NCBI RefSeq assembly: GCF_003711515.1
Contig: NW_021167080.1
Span: forward strand, 4,160,381-4,224,380
Direction of reading: 5' to 3'
DNA length: 64,000 bases
Source of the DNA: Sodiomyces alkalinus F11
Taxonomy: Eukaryota; Ascomycota; Sordariomycetes; Glomerellales; Plectosphaerellaceae
Shown here: positions 44,644 through 58,085 of the stretch, piece by piece
Layout: the number at the start of each line of letters is the position of its first letter
How positions within the stretch are numbered: position 1 is the first letter of the stretch
Made by a program: the position numbers and the translations under genes
The notes under the pieces: model-generated
Told to the model about the DNA's origin: nothing
Seen by the model: the letters and a program-made list of their open reading frames with translations, nothing else
Databases searched by the model: none

Positions 44644-44933
44644 TAAGTCGTAGGTGACAAGAGAGAAAAAAAAACCACTACAGGTGATTGAATCCCCAAG
44701 TTTGGAAAATTAGAAAAGCTCGTGATACATATGGTTCACTGCCGCCGAGGTTCTTGCTTCCCCCCTTTCCTATTCTTACAGTTACTAAGCGTTACCGACG
44801 CCTAGTGAAACAACAAACCCTGTTATGGCGTATGTTGTGAACTGAGATGAACCTTCTGATGCTCCCGAATTGTTCCCGAATTGGTCCCCCTTTTTGTCCA
44901 GACCTCGTCCTTTGTGAGATGATATTGTCGGGT

Positions 44934-45952
44934 TTATACGAACTTAGTGCGCTTCTTGTTGAAGGCCCGCTGATCCTTGAGCCACTGGCGATAACCCGCC
45001 ACGCTGGATATTTTCTCGCCGTAGAAGTCGGGTACTGGACGAGGAATGTTAGCCTCTTTCACTACTCCACCGCCGAAAAGAAAGAATATTCCCTCTTTCG
45101 AGTACGACCAGAATGCGCCGTGGGTTTGACGAGCTGGGGGGACGGAACGAACCTGGGTTGCTGGCCCCAGAGGCAGATGGATCGACACGGTTCTTCTTGA
45201 TCCGGGCGAAGAACTCGACCTCTTTCTACAAGTGAGACAGAGGGTTAGCTTTTCTTCGGAGTATATTCTTTCGACACGGGAGAGACGAAAGCGAGAGAGA
45301 GAAAGGAAAAGGAACATCGGGTTAATCGAAAGCCACACACCATGGTAATCTGCTTCTTCCACTGCCGATTCAACGTATTGAAGACGGCACTCCCCAAGCT
45401 CGGACCCGCAAGCCAGCCGAGCGCAGAAAACCCGAGGACCATCATACCCAGCGTGATGAAAGGGTCGAGAGGGACCTGGGAGAGCACAGGATCCGCGGCG
45501 CCGGTGCCGAGGAAGACAGCCCCGCCGCACCCGCTGGCAACCATGGCCAAGGCGCTGAAAGCGACCTGCCAGCGACGCCGGGCCTTGCGAAGCTTGAAAA
45601 ACGTGTTCCAGTCGAGGCGCTGGCTGCCATCTGGGGCGGCCCCCGAGGATGAGGCCGAAGAGGAGGAGGAGCCGGCGGCGGCGGTGGTGGTGGAGGTGGA
45701 GGCGGAACGGTGGAAACGGAGGAGCGCGAGGGTGGTGGACGTTGGGGCCGCGGTCGACTTTGAGATCGGGGAGGAAGAGAGACGCAGGCAAGAAGATAGC
45801 GGGCTGGAGCTCGCGAGTATGCTCATCTGGTGAGATTGGGTCTTGAAGGGGGTCAAGGTGGGCGCGAGAGAGCAGCTGGGTTGGGTGGTCTTCGTAAACG
45901 ACGTCAGGAGTGCGGCACGCTGGGCGCCTTGACCGGCCAGTCGAAATGCCAT
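44934..45952 (-). CDS. PAM17: PAM17, mitochondrial presequence translocase motor subunit
   Basis: Inner-membrane component of the import motor attached to TIM23. Three exons (45952-45341, 45225-45153, 45034-44934) give 261 residues in one frame. A long Ser/Thr/Arg-rich N-terminus fits a mitochondrial presequence. The conserved core starts at LDWNTFFKLRKARRRW. Two hydrophobic helices follow (about FSALAMVASGCGGAVFLG and PFITLGMMVLGFSALGWLAG). After the splice come EVEFFARIKKNRVDPSAS, then VPDFYGEKISSVAGYRQW and LKDQRAFNKKRTKFV, the hallmark C-terminus. The start at 45952 (MAFRLAGQG) is preferred; in-frame ATGs at 45973 and 46003 are alternatives. Confidence 0.95.
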
Positions 45953-46299
45953 TGTCGTGGTAGTCGGTGTCAACATGTTGAAGAGGTCGGACAAGGGCTT
46001 CAACTTGCTGTGATGACTGCGAGACTGAGACTGTGTGTGACTACTGATGTTCGTGGTGGTGTGAAGTCTAAAGCGAAGTGAGTTAATGATTGGAGAGGAT
46101 GGAACAGAGCAAAAGCCCCAAGCAAGCTTCAGTTGCTGTTTGAATGTGGGTCCAGCGTTTCTCGACCGAGCTTTGATTGTCAGATGCCCACAGCCACAGC
46201 CACCTTATCGAGGTATAACAAACCATATTATAGGGAAACATAACACAGGTTCTCTTACCTGCAAACAGCCCAATTCGTAGTACTAAAACGGGGTCTTGG

Positions 46300-47141
46300 C
46301 GGGATAAGGTATATACCGTTATATACGTTAATTAAACTAGAGTCTAATTCTTCGTTAATCATTAGTAGCTAAAGCCTATCTATAATAATAACCTAAATAG
46401 CTAGTTTCTTTATTTTATTTAGCTTATATATAGACGCTTATAATATCTTTTCTTTAAACTACCTTAATTGTGTATAGATATTACCCATAAACTTAGTGTT
46501 AGAATATATAGTACTTATACGTTACTAATCACCTTAAGAGGAGGTACTAGCCTTATACTTAGATAGGAGGATTCTATTCAGATTATGGATATAGATCGGT
46601 AAGGCTAGCTGTATTTAAACCTAAGCCTAATCTTAGGAAGACCTTTAGCTACTCTTTAGGTTAAAGACCTAGGATATATATAAAGGGAAGTCTTCTGCCG
46701 TTTAAGGAGTCTAGAGTTAGAAGGAGTTAACGAATACTCTTACCACGATACCCTCTTTTTAGTGTCTATTATCTATTAAGTGTTTATATATTATTATAGT
46801 TACTTATCACTCCTTAGAGGGTATCTATAATATGTTATTCGTTCTCTCTTTTACACAGATATAACAACTAATAGAAATTATAATAACTATTAGGCTATAA
46901 GAGTATAACGAGTATATCTCTACTATACTATAGAAGTCTATCTAGCTAATACCTATAATAATTAAAGACAGCCGCTAAGACTCTTAATTATTAAATATAG
47001 TATAACCGTAAAGGGTAAATACAATAATAACGGTCGGATTTAAGAGGTTCTAAATTAATTATATTAAAGCCGTAGAACGTTATAAAACGTGTCGCTAACG
47101 TGTTGTTTTAGGAGGCCAAATTAATGCTCGAAATCCTACGG
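46300..47141 (+). mobile_element. Truncated, RIP-mutated LTR element (copia-like?)
   Basis: AT-rich sequence that starts abruptly after the PAM17 promoter. A candidate LTR spans about 46497-46832: it opens TGTTAGAATATATAG, has a TATA box (ATATATATAAAGGG at 46674-46687) and ends near TATAATA. It is followed by TGTTATTCGTTC, which could be a primer-binding site. Remnants of a reading frame follow until the insertion site of the next element. The internal part and second LTR are not seen here. Confidence 0.4.
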
Positions 47142-47146
47142 ATATC

Positions 47147-47431
47147 TGTCGCACGTCAAAATAGGCACTTGAATAATTAACTTAGTAGAGCAGAAATCTC
47201 GTGTGTGTATATTATATTAAGTTATATCTGGGAGAGTCTTTTATGCCCTTAATTTAGGTGGTAAAGACTCTATTATAGGTACTATATCATTTAGATCCTA
47301 TCCGGTCTTTTCCGGTATCCACCCTTATTATATCCTAATACCCGAAGTCCCTAATATCCGGAGCCCTTAGTTACAGAGTGGATCCCCCCTAGACCCCCTA
47401 TAGACTATATCGTGGTCCTGCCTATACGATA
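47147..47431 (-). repeat. Copia LTR (left copy; 3' LTR of the element)
   Basis: 285 bp, begins TGTCGCACGTCAAAATAGG and ends TACGATA, the RIP-altered form of TGCGACA. It matches 60312-60595 throughout. Confidence 0.93.
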
Positions 47432-47959
47432 CACCCCCTTAGTTAAGGTGGGTCTTCCTAGGTTAACTGACTAATTAGAGGCTTCAGTTTAAACTAAACG
47501 CTCTTAACTTTTCTATTGTAAAATTAATAGTCAGGGGAAAACGCCCTCGTAAAAGGGATCTAAATCCGCCCTATTTAACCGTTTAATTTAATTCTATCTT
47601 AATTAGTTCCTCGATCCTGATTAGCCGGATCTGCTTAATTAGATCTATATCCATCGGATCTACTGCGTCCTCGGGGGCCTTTATCGTTACTACGGCCGTG
47701 GCTTTAGCGCGTTTAATCTCTTCGTGTAGTCGTTTAGATACTCGATACGGTCCTTTTAATCCGTTAAATTAAGCTATTACTATAGTCTTTTAATTCCTGC
47801 CTCCGGTAGTGTCTTCGTTAAACCGTCCGCGATTATCTCCTTTATATTAACGTATATAATCTTAAAAAGGCCCTGCTATACGGACTAACGCGCTTACTGG
47901 TTATAAATATCGATATACCGTAGCCTTATTCGCAGGCGTTATACCTTCTTATTAACGAG

Positions 47960-49150
47960 GTTAATAGTCTATTAATTATCGTGGTATAGCTATAGCTATT
48001 ATTAGTCTAGCCGAAGCTCTAAATCCCTTAATATCCGGCTAACGAATAGCGTCTCCTTAGCTGCTTTAGTAAGAGCGAGTAGTTCCGACTCTATTAACGA
48101 CGTCGTGACCGTCGGTTATTTACCCGCCTTCTAGTTAACGGTGCCGCCGAAAAGCTTTATCGTATATTCTTACGAGCTCTTACGGTCTAGATTATCCCTA
48201 AAGAACGCGTCGCTTACTATTAGGAAGAGTCTATCTCCACCGAATTCTAAGTAATAGTATCTTATATAGTATAGGAATAGTAGCACTTATTAAGCCCTCT
48301 TAAGGTAGTTAGAAGAGGGGTTAACGTTATATTAGGAAAGCTTTAAGTAAGCGAACGCGATATTGGGTCATATCACGATAGCGGCATATAGGATAGAACC
48401 GATTATTCCCTAATACTAATAGACCTCGGGAATTAACACGCGGGTGCTATCTCGGGGTATTACCGGCTCTATAGATAATAGGACCTTTAGTGGTTTTCGG
48501 TAGAGTATATCTATATAGTATTTAACCGCGATCTTCTCCACGTAGGAGGATTATAATAGCTATAACCTACGGGTAGCTCTATCCCTTAGGACCTTAATTC
48601 CTAGGAACTAACGGATTTCTTCGCCTCCTAATAACCTATAGCTTCGCTTAAGGGCAGCCTCGAGGGTATCGGCGTCCGTTTTATAGTCTTTATAGTATAT
48701 AAGTCCGATATTATTAACATAGAAGAATAGGATTAAACCGTCGCGGATTACAATATAGGGGTTATTAGGGACGGCTATAAAGCCTATCCTCTATAGCATA
48801 CCGCTAAATTCCTCTTATTATAGTAGTAGCGATACCCTTAAACCAAAGAGGGCTTTCCGTAGTAGCAGGGCCTTACCTGGTACTTCGTAGCCTTACGGTA
48901 TCTTTATAAACACCTTTTCCTTAAGGCTAGCGTTAACAAACGCGTTAATGGTATCGAACTGCCTTATCTCTAGGTTAAATCGGGCGGCGATCGCTATTAG
49001 TATACGGAAGGACCACGAGGCTAGCGTTACGGCGTAGTTATCTTTAGTCTCTGACCGCTTTTATTAATCCCCTCGGACTATAAGGCGTGCCTTATACTTA
49101 AGGAGGGTGCCCTCCTTATTAAATTTATAGGTGTATACCTATCTATAGGC
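47960..49150 (-). pseudogene. Copia reverse transcriptase and RNase H remnant
   Basis: Minus-strand translation gives typical copia RT phrases: YKARLIVRGD near 49090, then FRILIAIAARFNLE, and KALFGL near 48850. The catalytic YVDD box is changed to YVNN at about 48709-48720 (GAT to AAT, a RIP transition). RNase H phrases KLFGGTVN and ESELLALTKAAKE lie near 48060-48170. Many in-frame TAG/TAA codons make it non-functional. Confidence 0.88.
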
Positions 49151-49849
49151 GAGGACTTATTACTTATTAGCCTAATTACTACTTACCTCCTACTAGTAGC
49201 CTAGTTATCGGTACCCCTTAAGGTATTCCCCATTAGCCTATAACCACCGCTCCCGTAACGGGTAGAGGCGTATATCGCGGTAGTGCTTTAGTAGAGGCGG
49301 GAGATCCTTACGGGTTATATACGATAGCGGCTAAGAGGTATTAGAGGGAGTGGAATCTATAGCACCGACGTCGCCGTCATTAATAGCTTACTTCCTCGCG
49401 CGTGTAGGGTTATAAGTCCTGCTAGCGTTAAAGAACGCCTTTTAGGCGTTATTATTCTAGACCTTCTCGGTCGTGTATAGACTTACGATGGTTCTCGCGA
49501 TAGATAAGCGCGCGGGTAATAAGCGCGCGGCCGATAGGAGTATAGCCGATAGGCACCCCCTAAGGGCACCTATAGCTGTCCGTTAGTGGTTATCGTGTTC
49601 TTCCACCTTAGCGCCCCTAACCACTGCTAACGCTATAAGGAACGCGCGCACGGGATTTTCCGGGGATATTAGAGGCGTGGGAAACGGTTTAAACCTTATA
49701 GGAGTAAACCGTAAAGTGTCCGTAGTAATAGCGGTGGCCTCTCCCGTAGTAATAGCGGTAGCGTTAGAGTCTTCCGACTTAAGATCTAAAACGTTTACGG
49801 CTATACCCCTTAATAGTAGCCTGTTCGCGGTCTTATTAGATTAGGTAAT

Positions 49850-51650
49850 ACGGATAGATTATAGGCATTCCCCGATTTCCTCGGCGGAAGCTATAGCTTA
49901 TAGCGTTTTAATCCTACCGTTAAATATCTTATCTTCGTTAAAGACCACGTCTCTCGTGGTAATAATATCCGTTAGGTGTGGTAGCTAAATACGGAAGCTA
50001 TTCGAGGATTAGTATCCGACGTGATAGCCGATCTATACCTTCGTTTTTAGCCTTTATAGGCGGTTTCTTTTAGCTTAGGTATCGCGCGTTTTTATAAAGG
50101 CTTTATAGCCGTATACTCGTAGGTGCGTAAGGTTAGGTTAACGGCCGCGTAGGCCTTCGTATAGTATTCGCTAGTCGTTAATATATTATAGCGTTCTGTT
50201 ATACACATATATAGTAATCTTAAAGATCTTAGGCTAGATAGATATAGGCAGATTAGCTCTAATCCTTATAGTCCTCGCCCTTCTCTTAACGATACCTTTA
50301 ATCCATTCTATAATGCTATTCTAATCCTATAAATATAATGCCGATAGCTGGCCTTTTACCCCTTTAGCAGTGAGGAAAGTAATAACTTCTAGGTGCTAAA
50401 ATATCTTAGAATCGACCCGTAGAACGCATGGCCTAATATCGAATTAGGTCTCAAGCAGGGCAAAAACGTCTTTTAGAGCGTGTAGGATAAAGCCTTAGTC
50501 TCTCTTCTATAGGTAGTAATCCCACGTATAACCTATATACACGTCTATAACGAATATAATAAACTTATATAGTCCGCCTGCTAATTACTCCGCCTTTTCT
50601 AGATTATAAAAATTAATAGCTAGGGCCTCTCCGGGCTTTAACGGGTAAAGGGATAGCATTCGCCGGATCTATATAGACACTTACGATTACCTACACGCGT
50701 TATAGTCCGTTATACGAGGTCCTATTATCTTCACCCCCTAAATAGCGTCGACGATTTTTATAAGAGTATCGGTGCCGTAATGGCCAAGGCGTTTATACTA
50801 CCGTTATACCGTGGTCTTCTACGGTTACCGCGGTTATCGTGATCTTCTATACGGGTTATCGCGGGGGTGCCTTACTAAGACCGCGAACGCGGTAACGGCC
50901 ATAGCTTCCGCGTACTCGATTATATACTAGCCGTGGATATCTAGTAGTTTATAAATAGGCCGGTTATCGGCGGAGCTAATAATAGTATTATTTACGGTAT
51001 CCTAGCGGTAACCTTATAGGTATAGCTAGCGTTCTAAGACGATATTAGTAACGAATTACTTATAGTATATGATGTTACGGAGGCGTAGTAGTCTTTTCGT
51101 GCCCGATAGGGATTATATACGCAGCTTAATATCTCCGTATCCGAGGATAGGAGCCTCGTAAATACCCACCTAAAGCGTTAATAAATTAACCTTAGGTAGT
51201 CTAACGGCCGTAAAACGGCCTTAATTATTAAAGATATAGATTAACGATCCTAAGTCTAGGATCGCGTAATATAATAGCGCTCTGGCTTAGTTAATAGAAA
51301 GGGATATCCCCTATTCTTATTATAATCTTAATAGTGTTATTATACGATAACGCGCTACTCCTTAGGTTAGGGGGGCTCCTAGTCTCCCCGTCGCAGTAAC
51401 AGATAGGTCTTTATAAACTATAGTAGTAGGCGTAGTATTATAGAGAGTTAATCTTCCTAGACTTCCTCTATCTTATTAGCGGTGGTAGCTACTACTTTCC
51501 GCCTTTTCTATATCGCGGTATCTACGCGGCTTTTAAAACTATAAATACGTATCTTCTTTTCCGCGACCTTTATAGTATCTTCACGGCTATACTAGGTATA
51601 AGGGCGTATATCCGATTTTATATACTAATAGGCGGCGGTAGTATAGATAT
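49850..51650 (-). pseudogene. Copia integrase region remnant
   Basis: The GAG-pre-integrase motif HxRLGH survives as KRLGHYG at about 50775-50800 on the minus strand, between RIP stops. The frame is interrupted on its 5' side by the gypsy insertion at 51662. Confidence 0.75.
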
Positions 51651-51661
51651 TCTTATATATC

Positions 51662-52190
51662 TGTTACGGCCAGCAGACCTAACATGCACCAAGGACATAC
51701 TGGTTATAACGTACTAGGGCGGTCAGCGCACCAGGGCGTAACCAGAAGATAACTCAGGACGATATTACGTGCCGGGTCACGTGATAGATAACCGGTATAG
51801 TATGCACCCGCACAGGGAACCTATTAGCATAGGAGGATTACTAGGATCACCAGGGGTCACTTAGTCCGAGAAGTGATCCGGCGTGATCCCGAACCAGGAG
51901 ATCACCAGGACACCCGTGATCCCGTAGATATATATGCCAGCATATCCTAGGTCTTGCTTCTGTTAGAGAATAAGATATCGATTAATCTAAGTCTTTACCT
52001 AGACTATTAGTCTACGCTCGACTCTACCTTATAAAGAAAACGCCTAGTCTTTACGACGTAACTACGACTAGACACTATAAACGATAGTTACTACTCTTTA
52101 GTTAATATCCTCTTCTTATTTTAAACTAAAACCCCGATACTAGTCCCCTATTATCCGTTATACTATAAAGGGCCGGAAGCTATCGTAGTA
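51662..52190 (+). repeat. Gypsy 5' LTR
   Basis: Starts TGTTACGGCCAGCAGACC, ends TATCGTAGTA (RIP-altered). Aligned end to end with 58459-58987 at exactly equal length. Confidence 0.94.
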
Positions 52191-52230
52191 TTTTAATCGA
52201 TCCTGTTCGGTAAGCTGACCTTGATAGCTA

Positions 52231-53850
52231 ATGAGCAGTACGCCCGAAGCAGAAGCTACTTCGCCCAGGGAAGAAGAAGTCACTTTATCTGAAGAAGAAT
52301 CATCGTCTAAAGAATCTAGTTCCTCCGACGAAGAGGAAGGACCAGAACAACCTTAATAAGATAACGAAGTAGCCAGTAACTACTCTTCTAATATATCGAA
52401 TAATAACTGTACCACGAACGCTATAAGCACTATAACACCTACCACTACTACTAGAGGAAGTAACGATCTTTAGTAGATTCGCGATATAATTACTTAGCTT
52501 TAGGGGGAGAATACGACCCTAAGAGCTTAGTTAAACTATCCTAGAATCGGGGCTAAGTATAGATACCTTATACCCCCTAAGTACGACGGGACTCGAGGAT
52601 AGCTTTAGAGCTTTATTACTTAGCTTAGAGGCTACCTCCTATTTTACTAGGATAGTATCCGTACGGAAGAAACCAAGGTACTCTATACCGCGGCACTCCT
52701 TACGGGAGATACACACGAATAGTTCGAGTCTATCTATAAAGACTACCTAGAGAATATAGGAATAGAGATCCTAAGGAAGCCCGGGACCACGGCAATCTTC
52801 GAGAACTTTAACGTGTTCGTTAAGAGACTTAACGCCATCTTCGGCTAGCCCGATAAGGAATAAGTCGCGGCCGAATAACTAAGCTAGCTATATTAGACTA
52901 AGTTAGCTACGGACTATACTACGAGATTCTAGTAAATCTCGTTAAAGCTTAGCTACCTAGATAAGCCCCTTATAGATCGGTACTACTAAGGACTTAAGGA
53001 AGAAGTAAAGGACGAACTATACTGATTAGACTAACCTAAGATATTTAGCGAATATACCGCGATAATAATTCGTATCGATAACCGGAACTATAAACGATAC
53101 CGTTAGAAAAAGTATTAAATAAGCGTTCTATTCTATACGGCTAATTCGAAGAAGAAATAATTATACCCACGCTAGTTCGGAAACACCTTATATAGATACT
53201 ATAGTAAACCTATAGAGCTCGATAATATTAACCGATAAAGCGATAAGCAGGGTAAAAGGGATATAACTAAAGTTAAGTGTTATAACTATAATAGGCCAGG
53301 TTACTACGCACGCGATTATTATAAGCCTAAGAAAGAATAACCGTAATAATAAGCAAACGCGATCGAGAAAGGAAGACCCTAGAAGGAAATTAACGCTATT
53401 AGATACCTAGAAATTTATAGGGACGAAATACTACACGTTAACCTCTATTAGGCAACCTGCTACGATAACTATTATCTAGTATACTAATCAGGGAAAGACG
53501 GAGCTAGGTACTACCCTAAGAGACCCTAGAAGATACTCGCTATAGTATCTAGTAACGAGTACGGTAACGACTATAGCCTTAAGATCCCCGACTAGGATAA
53601 GGATAAACTAGCTTTATAAACTATCGCAGAAATCCTTTAAAAATACGGATAGACGAAAGAAGAAGCTAAGAGGCAGAAGCAGATCTTAGAAATCCAGAAG
53701 GAAGGAGATCGTACCCGGGGGAGAATCGCTAAACTCGAAGAGTAAGATTAGGAAACGGAGTCCGACAGAACCCCGGATAATAACACGAACTTCTAGTATT
53801 AACCTATAAAAGCAGCCGACCTAATCAAGGAGGAAACTATCTAGCTACGG
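52231..53850 (+). pseudogene. Gypsy gag remnant
   Basis: ATG at 52231 opens a Ser/Glu-rich N-terminus (SPREEEVTLSEEESSSKE). Near 53278-53330 a CCHC zinc knuckle is recognisable, with some Cys codons turned to Tyr codons. Stops of RIP type interrupt it. Confidence 0.8.
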
Positions 53851-54299
53851 ATACTCGACTAGCTCACGGAAGAACCCCTTAGATAGACCCACTAAGTTCG
53901 TTTTATTAAACTTAACTTCGATAACGCTTACCGTAGGATACCCACGAATACTAGCGGGGAATAGCAGTAAACTGCACGTTAGCGACCTTACCGTGCTTAG
54001 GAAAACCGAGACACTCTTACCGACCTAATAACGAGCCTATAAGGATCGGATAATTAACTACCTAGGTATAACTACTACGGGTGCCGGTTAGATAAATATA
54101 ATACTACTAGCTACGTAGTATACGCTTCTAAGAAAATCCGATAACTAGAATAAGACTAAGGAGCTTAGGAGTCACGCTTCTAGACCCTCGATAAGCGCCT
54201 ACGATAGATAGAACGGCTCTTAACCTAGTACGGGTTCTTAGATAAGGAAATATCCCTTAAACACCGAGCTAAATAGGTAAAAAACTAAGAGTATACTAT

Positions 54300-57200
54300 C
54301 GCTAGGAGTATATAAGAGGCACTCGATAGATATACTCTATAATACGTAGTAGTATAGGGCACTATTACGTTAGAATACGACTTAATAAACACGAGATAAA
54401 CGCACTATTAGATATAGGCGTAGTAGGAAACTTTATCTTACCGGTAGCCGTAAGAAAGTTCTTTATTCCCTGGGTTAGAAAACACCTAGAAGAGGAGTAT
54501 AAGGTTACTCCGTATACGGGAAAAAACTAGTCCTACGAAGAAGTTATTATTAACTAGGAGACTATATACCTTTAGGTTAAATTCCAGAATAAGACTAAAA
54601 TAATAAAGTTCGATATATACGATATAGGTTATAAGGATATTATCCTTAGCGAATTATGGTTTAACGAATAGAATCCTGATATAGACTAGAAGCTTAGCTA
54701 GCTCCGGTAGAGATTAGAGAGTAAGTAGGAGACCACGAAGGAAACCTTACCCGATCCTGATATCCGTTAAGAATAGCAGAAAGACTTACCGACGAAGGAG
54801 CCTTAGGGAGACTCGGATAGCCGCCAGAAGTTAGGGACTAAGGCGAAGGAAGTACGAAAGACTTTAAGATAGCAGCGACGGCATAACCACCGACACGTAA
54901 CTAATATTATTAAAGGAATCTACTAGATCGTCTAAGCAGAAAAAGGACTAATAATAAGCGATCACGATAGACTCGCTAAGGTATTACCAGAATACCGTAT
55001 ATATAGAAAGCTATTTACCGAAAATCTAGAGACCGGATTACCGAAACACCGATACTATAATCACGAGATACCCCTAAAGGAAGGAACACACCTAAAATTC
55101 TTTCTAATTTACGGGCTAAACTAGAAGGAATTAGATACCTTAGAAGAATATCTCGAAGAGATACTAGTAAAAGACCATATCAGAGTATTATAATCACCAG
55201 CAGGATACCCAATCCTATTTATACTAAAGAAAAACAATAAACTACGACTATATATTAATTATCGATAACTTAACGATATAACTATTAAGAACCGCTACCT
55301 ATTACCTTTTATCTTAGAAATATAAGATTAGCTAGTTAGAGCGTAATAGTTTACGGTACTCGACTTAAAAGGAGCCTATAACTTAATCCGGATTAAGGAA
55401 GGAGAAGAGTGGAAGATAGCGTTTCGGACAAAGCGAGGATATTTCGAGTACCTTATTATACCTTTTAGACTAATAAATACGCTAGTATCGTTCTAAACAC
55501 TTATTAACGACGTCCTAAGGAAGTATCTGGACCACTTCGTTATAGTATACCTGGATAATATCCTAATCTTCTCCAAAACACTCGAAGAACACCGATAATA
55601 CGTTCACACGATCCTATAACTCCTATAAAACGCCGACCTATTAGTCGAACTAGAGAAAGTTCAATTCCACATATAAGAAGTCAACTTTTTAGGTTATACG
55701 ATACGACCTAATAAGATCTGTATAGATAAGGCGAAAGTCTAATACGTCTCTAAGTGGCTATAGCCCTAGAATATTCGCGATATTTAGTCCTTTCTCGGAC
55801 TTATAAACTACTATCGACGATTTATTAAGGACTATAGTAAGATTACTATCCCCTTAACTAAAGTAACTAAAAAGGGACTCGACTTCGAATAGAATAAAAG
55901 AATAGAAGAAGTATTCCAAGCTCTTAAAGGAAGGGTTACTAGCGAACCTATCTTAGCAATACTAGACCCCGATAAAGAATACGAACTCGAAATAGACGTA
56001 TCTAATTAGGCTCTAGGAGCATAACTCGGATAGCGCGACGCAGAAGGAAGACTATACCCTATAGCCTTTATATCTAAGAAACTTAGTGGACTAGAACTTA
56101 ACTATTAGATCCACGATAAAGAGTTAATAGCTATTATCGAAGCCTTTAAAGAATAGAGACCGTATCTATCAGGGATAAGATACCCGGTATAGGTCTACAC
56201 GGATTATAAGAACCTCGCGTAATTCACTATTACTAAGGTTCTTAATAAACGATAGATCCGATAGGCAGAGTTCCTAGCCGAATTCAATTTCCATATTCAG
56301 TATATAAAAGGGAGCGAAAATAGTCGCGTAGACGCACTTAGCCGACTAGGGACACCTAACGAATCACCTAAACCGTAAGCTATACTCTAATAGGAAGGAG
56401 AAGCTCTTACTCTAAAGGATAGAGAGGTAAATAGTATTAATCGGATAACTGATACTATATTTAAAGAAGTATACGCCTCGCCGATACATAGATATCAAGG
56501 AATTTATAAAATATACCACCGATTACGCTAATAATACGGCTACACAGGAACTAAAGAATAAGTCAGGGACTTTATTCGTAACTACGATATTTACTAGAAA
56601 GTAAAGAGTAGCCGATATAAACCTTACGGACTACTAAAGCCACTACTAGTAGTAGACGGACTATGGAAATCGATTATAATAGACTTCGTGACAGGATTTC
56701 CAGTATCTAAAGATCCAGTAACAGGAACTGCCTACGATAGTATATTCGTGATTATCGACCGATTCACGAAATACACTCTTTATATTCTATATATTAAAAA
56801 CACTATAGCAGAAGAACTAGTAAGTATCTTTATCGACCGCCTAATCAGGGATCACGGCGCACTAAACGAAATTATTACGGATAGAGATAAGCTCTTTACT
56901 AATAACTTCTAGAAAGCAGTTATAAGCTAGCTAGGAACGAAACATAAGTATTCGACAGTATTTCACCCTATAACGGACGGACAAACCGAAATCATAAACT
57001 AAGTCCTAGAATAGTACCTACGATACTATATAGAGTACGAATAAGATAATTAGGTATAATACCTACCACTTATATAGTTTATATATAATAGCTCGTTAAA
57101 TAAGTTAATAAAGAAAATACCGTTCGAAGTAAATTACGGATATATACCGATAGTATTTAGAAAACCTTTAGAAGGACTAGACGCACTAAGAGCGATAAAA

Positions 57201-57690
57201 ACAGTTAAAAGCATAAAAAAACCACACGAAGAACTACGAACCGACCTAGAGATAGTCAGAACACGAATAAGCAGGTACGCGAATTAATTAAGGATTAAGG
57301 GACTAACCCTTTTAAGGGGGGACCGCGTTTACCTTATTCGCAAAAACATCAGAATATAACGACTAAGCGATAAATTGGATTTTAAAAAATTAGGACCGTT
57401 TAAAATCCTAGAGAAAAAATCAGATACGAACTATATTCTATCACTACCTCCGATAATAAGGATATATAATAATTTCCATATTTCACTACTTAAACCAGCA
57501 CCGAAAAACGTAAAAATAATATAAAACACGATCGTGGTCGATACTAGCGATATATATAAAGCAGAACGAATCCTCGACTACTAAGAGACGCTAGACGGCA
57601 CCGAATATTTTATAAAATAGGAAAACTACGACCACGGCGATAATATATAGAAACCCAAAGAAAACCTGATTAATTACAAGTAACTCCTAA
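54300..57690 (+). pseudogene. Gypsy pol remnant (protease-RT-RNase H-integrase-chromodomain)
   Basis: The protease active-site triad appears as LLDIG (Thr to Ile) at about 54405-54420. [15 protein letters not shown] near 55355-55400, and YLDN for the catalytic YLDD at 55548-55559. RNase H spans about 55990-56350 and ends with VDALSRLG. Integrase: an uninterrupted stretch at 56688-56912 contains FVIIDRFTKY and IITDRDKLFTNNF. Near 57540-57690 a chromodomain is visible (IYKAERILDY, then TEYFIK, ENYDHGDN), placing the element among chromoviruses. Numerous RIP-type stops. Confidence 0.9.
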
Positions 57691-57711
57691 AGCAATACTG
57701 ACAGAACACTA

Positions 57712-58085
57712 TCAGGACCCAGAACCGGACGCCGCGGTCTACGCAAAATTAATATCCAGAAAATCACCTATATCCTGCGATAGGATCAGATTCCAGTTAA
57801 TCATATTAACCGTACCCGCCACCCGCGTATCGACCACTGCTTCGGACTCCTCGCGATCCGCCGCCTCTAAAGCATCAAAGGACTTAAGGCCATAGGCCAC
57901 TATAGTTATACCCTTAGAACGAAGAGACTCCCTCTAATGACGGATTCAGGCCAGACAGGCTAAAGACTCAGAAACTTCCTTCTATACCTTCTCTAACGCG
58001 CGATAAGTAGATAGAAGGGAAGCCTCGGTTACCTCCTCCTCCGTTTTAAGACGCTCTATTTCCTTATTAATACGTGTTACTGGGG
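57712..58085 (-). pseudogene. Antisense ORF between the chromodomain and 3' LTR of the gypsy element
   Basis: On the minus strand a frame reads INKEIERLKTEEEVTEASLL, then KEVSESLACLA, RESLRSKGITIVAYGLKSFD and EAADREESEAVVDT, ending GSGS and a stop at 57712. Only a few RIP-type stops interrupt it. The composition (coiled-coil-like, Glu/Leu-rich, then an acidic tail) resembles hypothetical proteins often predicted next to fungal gypsy elements. Function unknown. Confidence 0.55.
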
